64,000 nt of DNA from Gemmatimonadota bacterium (lineage in GTDB: Bacteria; Gemmatimonadota; Gemmatimonadetes; Gemmatimonadales; Gemmatimonadaceae), in the NCBI GenBank assembly GCA_016714015.1, contig JADJNZ010000004.1, positions 1 to 64,000 on the forward strand, written 5' to 3'. How positions within the stretch are numbered: position 1 is the stretch's first letter; every line of letters begins with the position of its first letter. The translations under genes and the position numbers were made by a program. Shown here piece after piece: positions 37,910 to 46,138 of this stretch. The notes beneath the pieces are model-generated. The model made no database searches. It had not been told where the DNA came from and saw only the letters and a program-made list of their open reading frames with translations.

Positions 37910-39685
37910 TCAGGGCAGCGCGCGCTGCGCCAGCGCGTGCGCCTCGCGCACCGCGCGTTGCGCGTCCTCGATCGCACGGTTCGTGCGCGTCGACGGGCCG
38001 CCGATCTCCACCTCGCGGAAGCTCCCGAGCGCATCCTCGTACCACGAGGCCCAGGTCCCCAGCAGGTCGAGCTCCGCCGCCTTCGGCTTCCCCTCGCGGA
38101 CCGCAGCGGCGCTCAGCTGCGCCTCGGCACCGAGCCGCGCGACCGCCGCGCGCGCGACCTCGGCGATGAGGCCGCGCGTCGTCTCGCCGTCGCCGGTCGC
38201 GAGTGCCAGCGATGACACCAGCGCGGTGATGCCGACGTTGCGCAACTCATCGGCCGAGACCATGTCGATGCGGTCGCCATCGGTGTGGTAGAACTCGTCG
38301 GTGAAGTGCCAGAGCAGGAGCCCCGGCTTCTTCGCCCGCAGGAACGGCGTGTGGTCGCTCCCGCCCTCGAACGGATTGGTGCGCACCACCCAGCCGTTCG
38401 TCGCCGCCTGCTCGAGCGCGCGGCCGAGCACGAGGTCATTGAAGTAGTGCGGCGTGAGCTGCGCCTTGGTGATCGGGCTGCCGCCCCACTCGGTGTGCTT
38501 GTCGTCGCCACGCGTCCAGATCGCCGAGGGGTCGGGCATCTTCTCGATGAGGAAGGTGCCGCCGGTCTTCTTCGTGTCCTCGCCCACCATGTCGAGCGAG
38601 AGGCCCCAGCGGATCCCGCGCGCGCGCACCGAGTCCTGCGTGATGTAGCGGTCGGTCGAGCGGATCTCGAGGCCCCAGAGGAACGTGATCGTGCGCGCCG
38701 GGTCGGTGCGTCCCGCGCGCACGAGCTGCGCCGCGACGCGGGCCATCTCCACCTGCGCGCCCACGCCCGACGCGTTGTCGTTCGCCCCCGGCTCCTGCAC
38801 ATGCGCGCTGAAGACGAAGCGCTCGTCGGGCGCGCGTGACCCGCGGATGTCGGCGACGACCGCCTGTTCCACCGCGTTCGGCGTCCAGCGCACGTCGGTC
38901 ATCACCTGCACCCGCACCGGGGTCCCGCTCCGCGCCGCCGCGTCGAGCGCCGCGCGCAGGCGCGCCCTGGCCGCGAACGACAGGGCGATCCCCCATCCGC
39001 GACCGACGGTGTCGCGCGCCACCCCGCCGAACTGTATCGAGTTGACGTGCTTCGACGGCTGCAGGTAGTCGGGCAGGGCATAGCCGAGCACGCCGAGCGC
39101 GCCGCGCCGTTGCACCGCCTCGGCGAAGGCGCGCCCCACGTTCGCCTCGACGTAGACGACCTTCCCCTTCACGTCGAGCTGGCCGAGCTCGGCCGCCGTG
39201 CCGCGCCCGCCATCGACCAGCTCGGCCGTCACCCCGCCGGGCGGCGTGGCATGCGAGTTGGTCGCGAGCATGTTGCGATTGGTCGCGAAGCGGAGCACCG
39301 GCTCGGCCTCGCCGACGATCGCGAGCGAGGCGTCGAGCGGTTCCCACGCCGGCGCGGCCATCGGATAGCGCTCCACGCGGTAGGTCATCCGGTCCGTGGG
39401 GCGCGCCCGGTCCTCGCGCACATAGCCCGCCGCCTCGAGGCGCTCGACGATATGCCCGATGGAGGCGTCGAAGCCGCGGTTCCCCGGCCAGCGCACGTAC
39501 TGGTCGAGGAAGGCGACGGTGCGGAAGGCGCTGTCGCCGGAGAAGGGCGCGGCGACGAGGCGATGCAACGCCGCGGTCGGCGAGGGAGGGGGCGCGACCG
39601 GTTGCGCCGCGAGCGACGGACCGAAGGTGGCGACGGCGCAGGAGACGAACGCGAGCCGGGCGAGTGACGGGGCAGGGAAGGTCAT
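37910..39685 (-). CDS. Secreted M28-family zinc metallopeptidase
   Basis: A 591-residue secreted peptidase with a signal peptide (LARLAFVSCAVATFGPSLAAQ). A PA-like insert (VKGKVVYVEANVGRAFAEAVQRRGALGVLGY) precedes the M28 catalytic domain: FSAHVQEPGANDNASGVGAQVEMARV (His and Asp zinc ligands), LWGLEIRSTDRY (Glu of the second metal/catalytic pair), GLSLDMVGED (Asp) and SDHTPFLRAKKPGLLLWHFTDEFYHTDGD (final His). The usual S-H-x-D is S-A-H-x-Q here, a mild deviation. M28 enzymes are aminopeptidases or carboxypeptidases. Ends after a basic/Ala-rich helical tail. Alone on its strand, it is divergent from the TPP-regulated TonB receptor. Confidence 0.87.
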   Translation of the reverse strand: MTFPAPSLARLAFVSCAVATFGPSLAAQPVAPPPSPTAALHRLVAAPFSGDSAFRTVAFLDQYVRWPGNRGFDASIGHIVERLEAAGYVREDRARPTDRMTYRVERYPMAAPAWEPLDASLAIVGEAEPVLRFATNRNMLATNSHATPPGGVTAELVDGGRGTAAELGQLDVKGKVVYVEANVGRAFAEAVQRRGALGVLGYALPDYLQPSKHVNSIQFGGVARDTVGRGWGIALSFAARARLRAALDAAARSGTPVRVQVMTDVRWTPNAVEQAVVADIRGSRAPDERFVFSAHVQEPGANDNASGVGAQVEMARVAAQLVRAGRTDPARTITFLWGLEIRSTDRYITQDSVRARGIRWGLSLDMVGEDTKKTGGTFLIEKMPDPSAIWTRGDDKHTEWGGSPITKAQLTPHYFNDLVLGRALEQAATNGWVVRTNPFEGGSDHTPFLRAKKPGLLLWHFTDEFYHTDGDRIDMVSADELRNVGITALVSSLALATGDGETTRGLIAEVARAAVARLGAEAQLSAAAVREGKPKAAELDLLGTWASWYEDALGSFREVEIGGPSTRTNRAIEDAQRAVREAHALAQRALP

Positions 39686-39753
39686 CCGGTGAAGCTATCG
39701 TCATCGGGCGCGCACTGGCAAAGCGCCGCGTGCCCCGCTAACTATGAGGCACA

Positions 39754-39836
39754 GCCGCCAGGGGTACTCCGCGAACGCGGGGTTGAGAAAGTCTCTTGGA
39801 ACCTGACCCGGTCAACACCGGCGTAGGGAGTGCGGC
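39754..39836 (+). promoter_or_regulatory. TPP riboswitch (THI element)
   Basis: The RNA has the conserved thi-box pieces in order: closing stem GCCGC/GCGGC at the ends, AGGGGTACTCCGC with a GGGGTTGAGA core at about 39779-39788 (the CUGAGA element that binds the pyrimidine), GGAACCTGACCCGGTCAACACCGGCGTAGGGA at about 39798-39829 (the ACCUGAUCUGGxUAAUxCCxGCGUAGGGAA element binding the pyrophosphate). Spacing and helices P2/P4 fit. It lies 128 bp upstream of the TonB receptor and reads in the same direction, so thiamin pyrophosphate should repress that gene. Confidence 0.95.
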
Positions 39837-39963
39837 GAGTGTCGTGTCCGCTTCCCATGGGCCACGCCACCCGCTCGCCGGGTGCGCGTGGCCTTCGTCG
39901 TCGAAGCCACCGCACGCGGCGAGGCCCGTCACTCCGGACTCCTTTCATTCGAGGCATCCGGTC

Positions 39964-42018
39964 ATGTCGTATCGTCGCATCCTGCTCCTCCTCGCACTCG
40001 CGCTCCCACCCGCGGCGTCGCTCGCGGCCCAGGTGGCACCGCCGGCGCGCGCGCGTCCCGACACCACGGCGCGGCGCGACACGCTCGAGTCGGTCACCGT
40101 GAAGGCCACGCGCCTGACGACGGCCGCGCCCACCTCGCGCACCACGCTCGATCGCGCGGCCATCGAGCGCACCCAGGTGGGGCAGGACGCGCCGCTCGCG
40201 CTCCAGGGGCTCACCAGCGTCACCGCCGCCTCCGACGCCGGCGCCTTCTCCGGCTACAGCTCCATCCGCCTGCGCGGCATCGACCAGACGCGTCTCGCGA
40301 TCTCGCTCGACGGCGTGCCGCTCAACGATCCGGAGGACCAGGTCCTCTACTTCTCGAACGTCCCCGACCTCATGAACTCCGTGCAGTCGGTGACGCTGCA
40401 GCGCGGTGTGGGGTCGAGCGCGTTCGGGACGGCGAGCTTCGCCGGCTCGCTCAACTTCGAGTCGCTCCCGCTCGCGACCACGCCCGCGTCGAGCGAGATC
40501 CAGCTCACCGCCGGCTCCTTCGGCACGCGGCGCGCGAGCGTGGAGCACGTGACCGGGTTGCACCGCGGATTCGCGGCGTACGGGCGCGTGTCGGCGCAGG
40601 AGACCGATGGCTATCGCGCGCACTCGGGGAATCGCGCCAACTCCGCCTTCGTGAGTGCCGGCTGGTTCGGTGTGCGCGATGCGGTGAAGTTCACCGGCTT
40701 CGCCGGGCGCTCGCGGATGCAGCTCGCCTACTACGCGGCGAGCGAGGCCGAGTTGGCGGTCGATCCGCGCACGAACCCCATGTCGCCGCTCGAGCGCGAC
40801 GACTTCCATCAGGAGATGGCGAGTCTCCAGTGGACGCGCGCCCTCACCGAGCGCGCGAGCCTCACGACGACCGTGTATCGCAACGGCGCCGGCGGTGACT
40901 ACGACGTGGTGGTCGGATCCGATCTCTGGAACTTCAACCTCGACCATCGCTGGGTCGGGCTCCTCTCGACCGTCCGCTACGCGCGGCCGGGCCTCGAGGT
41001 CGCGACCGGGGCGCATGTCTCCGACTACTCGCGCGACCACTACCTGAAGGTCCGCCCCGACCTCGACACGCGCGTCTACGACAACACCGGGCACAAGCAG
41101 GAACAGAGCGCCTTCGCCAAGGCCACATGGACGCGGGGCGCGTTCGACGTCACCGGCGATCTGCAGGTGCGGCGTGCGGCCTTCCGCTACCAGCCGACCG
41201 CGGGGACCGGGATCGGCGAGCCGTCGATCGACTGGGTCTTCGTGAACCCGAAGATCGGCGTCGCCTGGCGCACGCGGCCGGACCTGACCGTCTTCGCTTC
41301 CCTCGGCCGGAGCGGGCGCGAACCGACCCGCTCCGACCTGTTCGGCGGCGCGGACGACGTCGATGCCGCCACCGCGGCTGACGTATTGCCCCTCACCCAA
41401 GTGCGGCCGGAGCAGCTCGTGGACCTCGAGGTCGGGATGCGCGTCGCGCGTTCGCGCGGGTTCCTCGACCTGAACGTCTTCGCGATGCGGTTCCGCGACG
41501 AGATCGCGCCGATCGGACAGATCACGCTCAACGGATACCAGCTCCGGGCGAACGTCGATCGGTCGTCGCGCGTCGGTGTCGAGATCGCTGGCGGCGTCAA
41601 CTTTGGATACGGCTTCTCGTTCACCGGCAATGCGATGCGTATGCAAGCACGTATCGCCGAGTATACTTATGCAGCGTCAAGCACCACCTATCACGATGTG
41701 ACTCCGCTGCTGTCGCCTGAAGTGCTCGTCAACGGACAGCTCACGCGTCGTCAGGGAGACGGTGACCTGTCCATCGGGTTCCGATCCGTGGGTCGTGCGT
41801 TCCTCGCGAACGACGGGAACGCCACGTTGACGATCCCGGCGTTCACGCTCGTCGATGTCGGTGCCGGGGTCCCGGTCCTCGGGACGCTGGTGCGGATCCA
41901 GGTGCAGAATCTGCTCGATGTGACGGCGTACGCGAACGGCTACACCGACGGCACCACCCGTTACCTCTTCCCGGTCGCGGGACGCACACTCTTCGTCACG
42001 GCGATCCTCGCCTTCTAG
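39964..42018 (+). CDS. TonB-dependent receptor under TPP-riboswitch control (probable thiamin/precursor uptake)
   Basis: A 684-residue outer-membrane receptor. A signal peptide (RILLLLALALPPAASLAAQ) is followed by an ESVTVKAT TonB box, then a plug domain (APLALQGLTSVTAASDAG, SSIRLRGIDQTRLAISLDGVPLNDP, VTLQRGVGSSAFGTASFAGSLNF) and a ~22-strand barrel ending in FVTAILAF with the terminal aromatic. The TPP riboswitch in its leader says it is induced when thiamin is low; TPP-controlled TonB receptors have been predicted to import thiamin or HMP in several phyla. Residues about 545-610 (41590-41780) are encoded with visibly lower GC than the rest. MarR gene starts 10 bp after the stop. Confidence 0.9.
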   Translation: MSYRRILLLLALALPPAASLAAQVAPPARARPDTTARRDTLESVTVKATRLTTAAPTSRTTLDRAAIERTQVGQDAPLALQGLTSVTAASDAGAFSGYSSIRLRGIDQTRLAISLDGVPLNDPEDQVLYFSNVPDLMNSVQSVTLQRGVGSSAFGTASFAGSLNFESLPLATTPASSEIQLTAGSFGTRRASVEHVTGLHRGFAAYGRVSAQETDGYRAHSGNRANSAFVSAGWFGVRDAVKFTGFAGRSRMQLAYYAASEAELAVDPRTNPMSPLERDDFHQEMASLQWTRALTERASLTTTVYRNGAGGDYDVVVGSDLWNFNLDHRWVGLLSTVRYARPGLEVATGAHVSDYSRDHYLKVRPDLDTRVYDNTGHKQEQSAFAKATWTRGAFDVTGDLQVRRAAFRYQPTAGTGIGEPSIDWVFVNPKIGVAWRTRPDLTVFASLGRSGREPTRSDLFGGADDVDAATAADVLPLTQVRPEQLVDLEVGMRVARSRGFLDLNVFAMRFRDEIAPIGQITLNGYQLRANVDRSSRVGVEIAGGVNFGYGFSFTGNAMRMQARIAEYTYAASSTTYHDVTPLLSPEVLVNGQLTRRQGDGDLSIGFRSVGRAFLANDGNATLTIPAFTLVDVGAGVPVLGTLVRIQVQNLLDVTAYANGYTDGTTRYLFPVAGRTLFVTAILAF

Positions 42019-42027
42019 TCATTGCCC

Positions 42028-42510
42028 ATGGCCGACGCCCCCCGCACCCTCGCTGAAGAGATCCGCCAGACCCGTCCCTGGTCGAGCCCCGCCGAAGAGG
42101 CGTTCGTCTCGATCATGCGCACGGCGGCCCTCGTTCGCCGCGCGCTCACCCAAGCGGTCGATCCCTTCGGCATCTCCCCCGCGCAGTACAACGTGCTGCG
42201 CATCCTGCGCGGCGCCGGGCCGGAGGGGTTGCCCACGCTCGCCGTGCGCGATCGCCTCGTCGAGGAGGCCCCGGGGATCACGCGTCTCATTGACAAGCTC
42301 GAGCGCGCGAAGGCCGTGAAGCGCGACCGCAGCGGACGCGACCGCCGCACGGTGCGCGTGCAGATCACGCCCGTGGGACTCGATCTCCTCGCGCGCGCCG
42401 ACGAGAACGTGCGCATGATGCTCGATCGGTTCGGCCGCAGCCTGCCCAACGAGGGCGAGCACGAGGCCCTCTCCGCGCTCCTCGCCCGCGCCCGGGCCGG
42501 ATTCGCCTGA
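42028..42510 (+). CDS. MarR-family transcriptional regulator
   Basis: A 160-residue winged-helix regulator: FVSIMRTAALVRRALTQAVDPFGISPAQYNVLRILRGAG (alpha1/alpha2 to the HTH), LRDRLVEEAPGITRLIDKLERA (recognition helix region) and DRRTVRVQITPVGLDLLARAD (the beta wing). MarR proteins bind DNA as dimers and are released by small phenolic or oxidising ligands. The gene is 10 bp after the TonB receptor and likely co-transcribed with it, so it may also be under thiamin control, which would be unusual. An in-frame TTG lies at 42022; the ATG at 42028 is preferred. Confidence 0.9.
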   Translation: MADAPRTLAEEIRQTRPWSSPAEEAFVSIMRTAALVRRALTQAVDPFGISPAQYNVLRILRGAGPEGLPTLAVRDRLVEEAPGITRLIDKLERAKAVKRDRSGRDRRTVRVQITPVGLDLLARADENVRMMLDRFGRSLPNEGEHEALSALLARARAGFA

Positions 42511-42517
42511 CCCTGTG

Positions 42518-42543
42518 GGCGACGGCGCGTCAGCGCCGTCGCC
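42518..42543. terminator. Bidirectional hairpin terminator
   Basis: GGCGACGGCGC (42518-42528) and GCGCCGTCGCC (42533-42543) form a perfect 11-bp stem with a GTCA tetraloop. It lies between the convergent MarR and HerA-like genes, and the loop contains the HerA-like stop codon. Confidence 0.7.
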
Positions 42544-44098
42544 GCCCGCCGCCGAGCAGCGACCCGAGCACGCCGCGCACCAACTCGCGCGCGATGCTGT
42601 TCCCCACGGTCCGCGCCGCGCTCTTCGCCACGAGATCGACCATCCCGTCGCGCTTGCCGCCGCGCGGACCGGTCGTTCCGAAGATCAACCCGCCAAGCCC
42701 GCCGAGCACGGCCCCCGCCGCGCCGGCCGCACCGGCGCCCATGCCGCCACCCGCGGGAGCGCTCGTGCCACCCATCGGGGCGCCCGCCGCGGCGCCACCA
42801 CCAGTTGACGTGGCCGCCCCCGCGTCCGCGCGCGCCTTGAGCATCTCGAACGCCGACTCGCGATCGACCGCCTTCTCGTACACGCCCGCGACCAGCGACC
42901 GCTCGCGCGCCGCGTTCCGCTCCTCGGCCGTCACCGGCCCGATCTGCGAGCCCGGCGCGTACATCCACGCCCGCTCGGTGATCCCCGGCGTCCCCTTCGC
43001 GTCGAGGAACGACACCAGCGCCTCGCCCACGCCCAGCTCGAGGATCGCCTTCTCGATGTCGAGCCCCGGATTCGCGCGCATCGTCTCGGCCGTCGCGCGC
43101 ACCGCCTTCTGGTCGCGCGGCGTGAAGGCGCGCAGCGCATGCTGCACGCGGTTGCCGAGCTGCCCGAGGATCTGCTCGGGCACGTCGATCGGGTTCTGCG
43201 TGATGAAGTAGACGCCCACGCCCTTCGAGCGGATGAGCCGCACCACCAGCTCCACCTTCTCCACCAGCGCGGTCGGCGCGTCGGAGAAGAGCAGGTGCGC
43301 CTCGTCGAAGAAGAACACGAGCTTCGGCTTCTCGAGGTCGCCCACCTCGGGGAGGTTCTCGAACAGCTCCGACAGCATCCAGAGGAGGAAGCAGGCGTAG
43401 AGCCGCGGGTTCGCCATCAGCTTGTCCGCGGCGAGGATGTTCACCACCCCCTGGCCGTCGGTCGTCTGCATCAGGTCGCCGATGTCGAGCATCGGTTCGC
43501 CGAAGAAGGCATCGCCGCCCTGGTCCTCCAGCTGCAGGAGCCCGCGCTGGATCGCGCCGATGCTCGCCGGCGAGACGTTGCCGTACTGCGTCTTCACCTC
43601 GCTCGCATGGTCGCCCACGAACTGCAGCATCGCGCGCAGGTCCTTGAGGTCGAGCAGCAGCAGGCCGTTGTCGTCGGCGACGCGGAAGACGATGCTCAGC
43701 ACCCCTTCCTGCGTGTCGTTCAGGTTGAGCAGCCGCGCGATGAGCAGCGGGCCCATGTCCGAGACGGTCGCGCGCACCGGATGCCCCTGCGTGCCGAACA
43801 CGTCCCAGAAGGCCACCGGACAGCCGCCGAACGCGGGGGCGGGGAGACCGCGCGAGGCGAGGCGCTCCTCGAGCTTGGGCGTCGACACGCCTGCCTTGGC
43901 CAGGCCGCTGAGGTCGCCCTTCACGTCGGCGGCGAACACCGGCACTCCGATCCGCGAGAAGCGCTCGGCGAGCACCTGCAGCGAGATCGTCTTCCCCGTC
44001 CCCGTCGCCCCGGTGATGAGGCCGTGACGGTTGGCGAGGGCCGGGAGGAGCGCGAGCTCCGCGGCGGCGGACTTGGCGATGAGGAGTGGGTCGGTCAT
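42530..44098 (-). CDS. HerA-like ATPase (DUF853, YjgR-type)
   Basis: A 522-residue DUF853/HerA-type ATPase like E. coli YjgR. Walker A GATGTGKTISLQ is near residue 31, VFAADVKGDLSGLA follows, then the long conserved FRVADDNGLLLLDLKDLRAML, Walker B VFFFDEAHLLF near 263, and a sensor region YFITQNPIDVPEQILGQLGNRVQHALRAFTP. A Gly/Ala-rich linker with GGLGGLIFGTTGPRGGKRDG closes the protein. These hexameric ATPases resemble HerA/FtsK pumps; the cellular role of YjgR is unclear. The start ATG overlaps the stop of the HEAT-cyclophilin gene (ATGA). Confidence 0.9.
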   Translation of the reverse strand: MTDPLLIAKSAAAELALLPALANRHGLITGATGTGKTISLQVLAERFSRIGVPVFAADVKGDLSGLAKAGVSTPKLEERLASRGLPAPAFGGCPVAFWDVFGTQGHPVRATVSDMGPLLIARLLNLNDTQEGVLSIVFRVADDNGLLLLDLKDLRAMLQFVGDHASEVKTQYGNVSPASIGAIQRGLLQLEDQGGDAFFGEPMLDIGDLMQTTDGQGVVNILAADKLMANPRLYACFLLWMLSELFENLPEVGDLEKPKLVFFFDEAHLLFSDAPTALVEKVELVVRLIRSKGVGVYFITQNPIDVPEQILGQLGNRVQHALRAFTPRDQKAVRATAETMRANPGLDIEKAILELGVGEALVSFLDAKGTPGITERAWMYAPGSQIGPVTAEERNAARERSLVAGVYEKAVDRESAFEMLKARADAGAATSTGGGAAAGAPMGGTSAPAGGGMGAGAAGAAGAVLGGLGGLIFGTTGPRGGKRDGMVDLVAKSAARTVGNSIARELVRGVLGSLLGGGRRRR

Positions 44099-45534
44099 GG
44101 CTTGATGGGGCGGATCTTCGCGATGTGGTCGCCTTCCAAGATACCATCCACCACCTCGATCCCCGCCACCACCTCGGCCCAGACGGTGTAGTCGCGGTCG
44201 AGGCGCGCGTTGTCGCGCAGGTTCACGAACCACTGCGCGTCGCCGGTGTCGTGGCCGCGCGTGCTCATGCCGAGCGTGCCGCGCGCATGCGTCACGGTCC
44301 CCAGCTCGTCGCGCAGGAACTGCGGCAGCCCCACGTACTCGTTGGCGCCCGGGCTCCCGCCCTGGATCACGAAGTCGTGCTCCACGCGGTGCCAGGTGAG
44401 GCCGTCGTAGTAGCCGTCCTTCGCGAGCGCGTAGAGCCGCGCGGCCATGATCGGCGCGACGTCACCGCGCAGCCGCACCGTGAAGGTGCCGCCGCCGCTG
44501 TGCTTGTGCATCGTCACCCGCAGGCGCAGCTCCTGGCCGAGCGCGAGCGCCACGGCCTCGCGCGGCAACGTCGCGCGCACCGGCGGCGGGCGGTCCGCCG
44601 TCTCCGGCTGCCCGGCGACCGCGAGCAGTGCCACGCGCGCATCGCGCTCCGAGGCGTTCGCGCGCGCCGCCCACTTCTCGAACGTCAGCATCGCCGTCGC
44701 CGCCGCCCGCGGGTCGGGGGAGCCCTTCAGCGCCACCGCGGCCGCGCGCACCACCTGCGCCCCGCGCCGCTCCAGCGCGCGGAGGTACAGCGCATCGTCG
44801 GCATGGCCGCTCACGCGGGCGAGTCCGTCGATCGCCGCTTCGGCGACGTTGTCATCCGCATCGACCGCGAGCGTCCGCAGCCGCACCGTGTCCCGCAGGA
44901 TCGCGGCGGCCCGCGCGGCGTACTGGCGCAGGTGCCAGTTGTCGCTGCGCATCGCGTCGGTCAGCCGATAGCGTGCCTCGTCGGGCGCGATCCGCGCGAG
45001 CGCGACGAGCCCGTTCCCGGCGCCCTGCCAGGCGACCTCCCCCTTCTTCCGGCGCGAGAGGTCCACGGGCCGCTCCCGGACCCACCGGACGAAGGTCTGC
45101 ACCAGCGCCTCGTCCTTGGCGCAGCTCTCCCGCGCGAGCGCGGCGGCGCGGAAGCGCACCGGCCACGCCGAGTCGGACGCCGCGAGGAGCAGCGCCGAGC
45201 AGTCGTCGCGCAGCTGGGGCAGCGCACGGAAGCGGAGCCGCCAGGCCGGCTCGACCCAGATCGGCGGCGGCGCGAGCCGCGGCAGGGAATCGCGTGCGGC
45301 GAACTGCGCGTCCCGCGTCCGGCCGATCGCCCGGCGCGCGAGGGTCTGCAGGCGGGCGTCCGGATGGGCCAGCCCGGCGGCGAGCGCCGGATCGGTCGCG
45401 TCGCGGCGGTCCTCGGCGAGCAGGATCCGCCCGACGAGGGCCGAGTCGGCCTTGGTCAGCGACTGGGCCGCGACGGGAGGGACGGCGAGACCGAGCATCG
45501 CCGCCAGCAGGAGGGCGCGAGGGGAGAAGGGCAT
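44095..45534 (-). CDS. HEAT-repeat/cyclophilin-type peptidyl-prolyl isomerase fusion
   Basis: A 479-residue secreted protein: signal peptide (RALLLAAMLGLAVPPVAAQ), then about 270 residues of alpha-helical HEAT-like repeats (LVGRILLAEDRR, LAHPDARLQTLARRAIGR, DSAWPVRFRAAALARES, DADDNVAEAAIDGLARVSG). A C-terminal cyclophilin domain follows (TFTVRLRGDVAPIMAARLYALAKDGYYDGLTWHRVEHDFVIQGGSP, GTLGMSTRGHDTGDAQWFVN, VWAEVVAGIEVVDGI). Cyclophilins catalyse proline isomerisation; the HEAT arm probably recruits client proteins in the periplasm. Two-gene unit with the HerA-like ATPase. Fusion of HEAT repeats to cyclophilin recurs in Gemmatimonadota-type genomes, as far as I recall. Confidence 0.88.
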   Translation of the reverse strand: MPFSPRALLLAAMLGLAVPPVAAQSLTKADSALVGRILLAEDRRDATDPALAAGLAHPDARLQTLARRAIGRTRDAQFAARDSLPRLAPPPIWVEPAWRLRFRALPQLRDDCSALLLAASDSAWPVRFRAAALARESCAKDEALVQTFVRWVRERPVDLSRRKKGEVAWQGAGNGLVALARIAPDEARYRLTDAMRSDNWHLRQYAARAAAILRDTVRLRTLAVDADDNVAEAAIDGLARVSGHADDALYLRALERRGAQVVRAAAVALKGSPDPRAAATAMLTFEKWAARANASERDARVALLAVAGQPETADRPPPVRATLPREAVALALGQELRLRVTMHKHSGGGTFTVRLRGDVAPIMAARLYALAKDGYYDGLTWHRVEHDFVIQGGSPGANEYVGLPQFLRDELGTVTHARGTLGMSTRGHDTGDAQWFVNLRDNARLDRDYTVWAEVVAGIEVVDGILEGDHIAKIRPIKP

Positions 45535-45625
45535 CCGGAGATTCTAGGGCGGGGAACCCTCGCCCGACAGTCGCGGTCTCATCCTCGGCTTCCAGTCGCC
45601 CCGCCGCCCTGTCAGCTTTCAGCCG

Positions 45626-46138
45626 ATGCTCATCCTCAAGTTCCTCCAGACGCTCATCAAGGCGCTCAACTCCGACGGCACGCCCGGCCAGGTCGGCGCC
45701 GGCATGGCGCTCGGGCTCTGCCTCGGGCTCACGCCCATCGGCAGCCTGCACAACCTCGTCGTCCTGGCCATCGCCATGCTCACGACCGTCTCCTTCCCCG
45801 GCTTCATGCTCGGGTGGGCGGTCGCGGTGCCGGTCGGGTTCGCGCTCGACCCGGTCTTCGATCGCGTCGGGATGTCGCTCCTGCTGAACGACCGCCTCGC
45901 GCCATTCTTCACGTGGGTCGTGAACACGCCCGTGGTCGCCTGGTCGCGGCTGAACAACTCGATCGTGATCGGCAGCCTCGTCTGCTGGCTGGTCGTCGTG
46001 ATCCCTGCGGCGTTCGTCTTCAAGGCGCTCGTCGCGAAGTACCGCGAGCACGTCTTCGCCCGGCTGGAGCAGATGAAGGTCTTCCAGGCCATCAAGGCCT
46101 CCAAGTTGTACCAGGCGTACGAGCTGTTCCGCCCATGA
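45626..46138 (+). CDS. TIGR03546-family membrane protein
   Basis: A 170-residue integral membrane protein with three or four helices, matching the uncharacterised family TIGR03546. LKFLQTLIKALNSDGTPGQVGAGMALGLCLGLTP at the start and LTTVSFPGFMLGWAVAVPVGFALDP are the recognisable stretches; the GxALGLCLGLTP motif is also seen in DUF2062 proteins. The family occurs as a pair with TIGR03545, which is the next gene here with an ATGA overlap. Function unknown; possible role in envelope assembly or transport. Confidence 0.85.
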   Translation: MLILKFLQTLIKALNSDGTPGQVGAGMALGLCLGLTPIGSLHNLVVLAIAMLTTVSFPGFMLGWAVAVPVGFALDPVFDRVGMSLLLNDRLAPFFTWVVNTPVVAWSRLNNSIVIGSLVCWLVVVIPAAFVFKALVAKYREHVFARLEQMKVFQAIKASKLYQAYELFRP

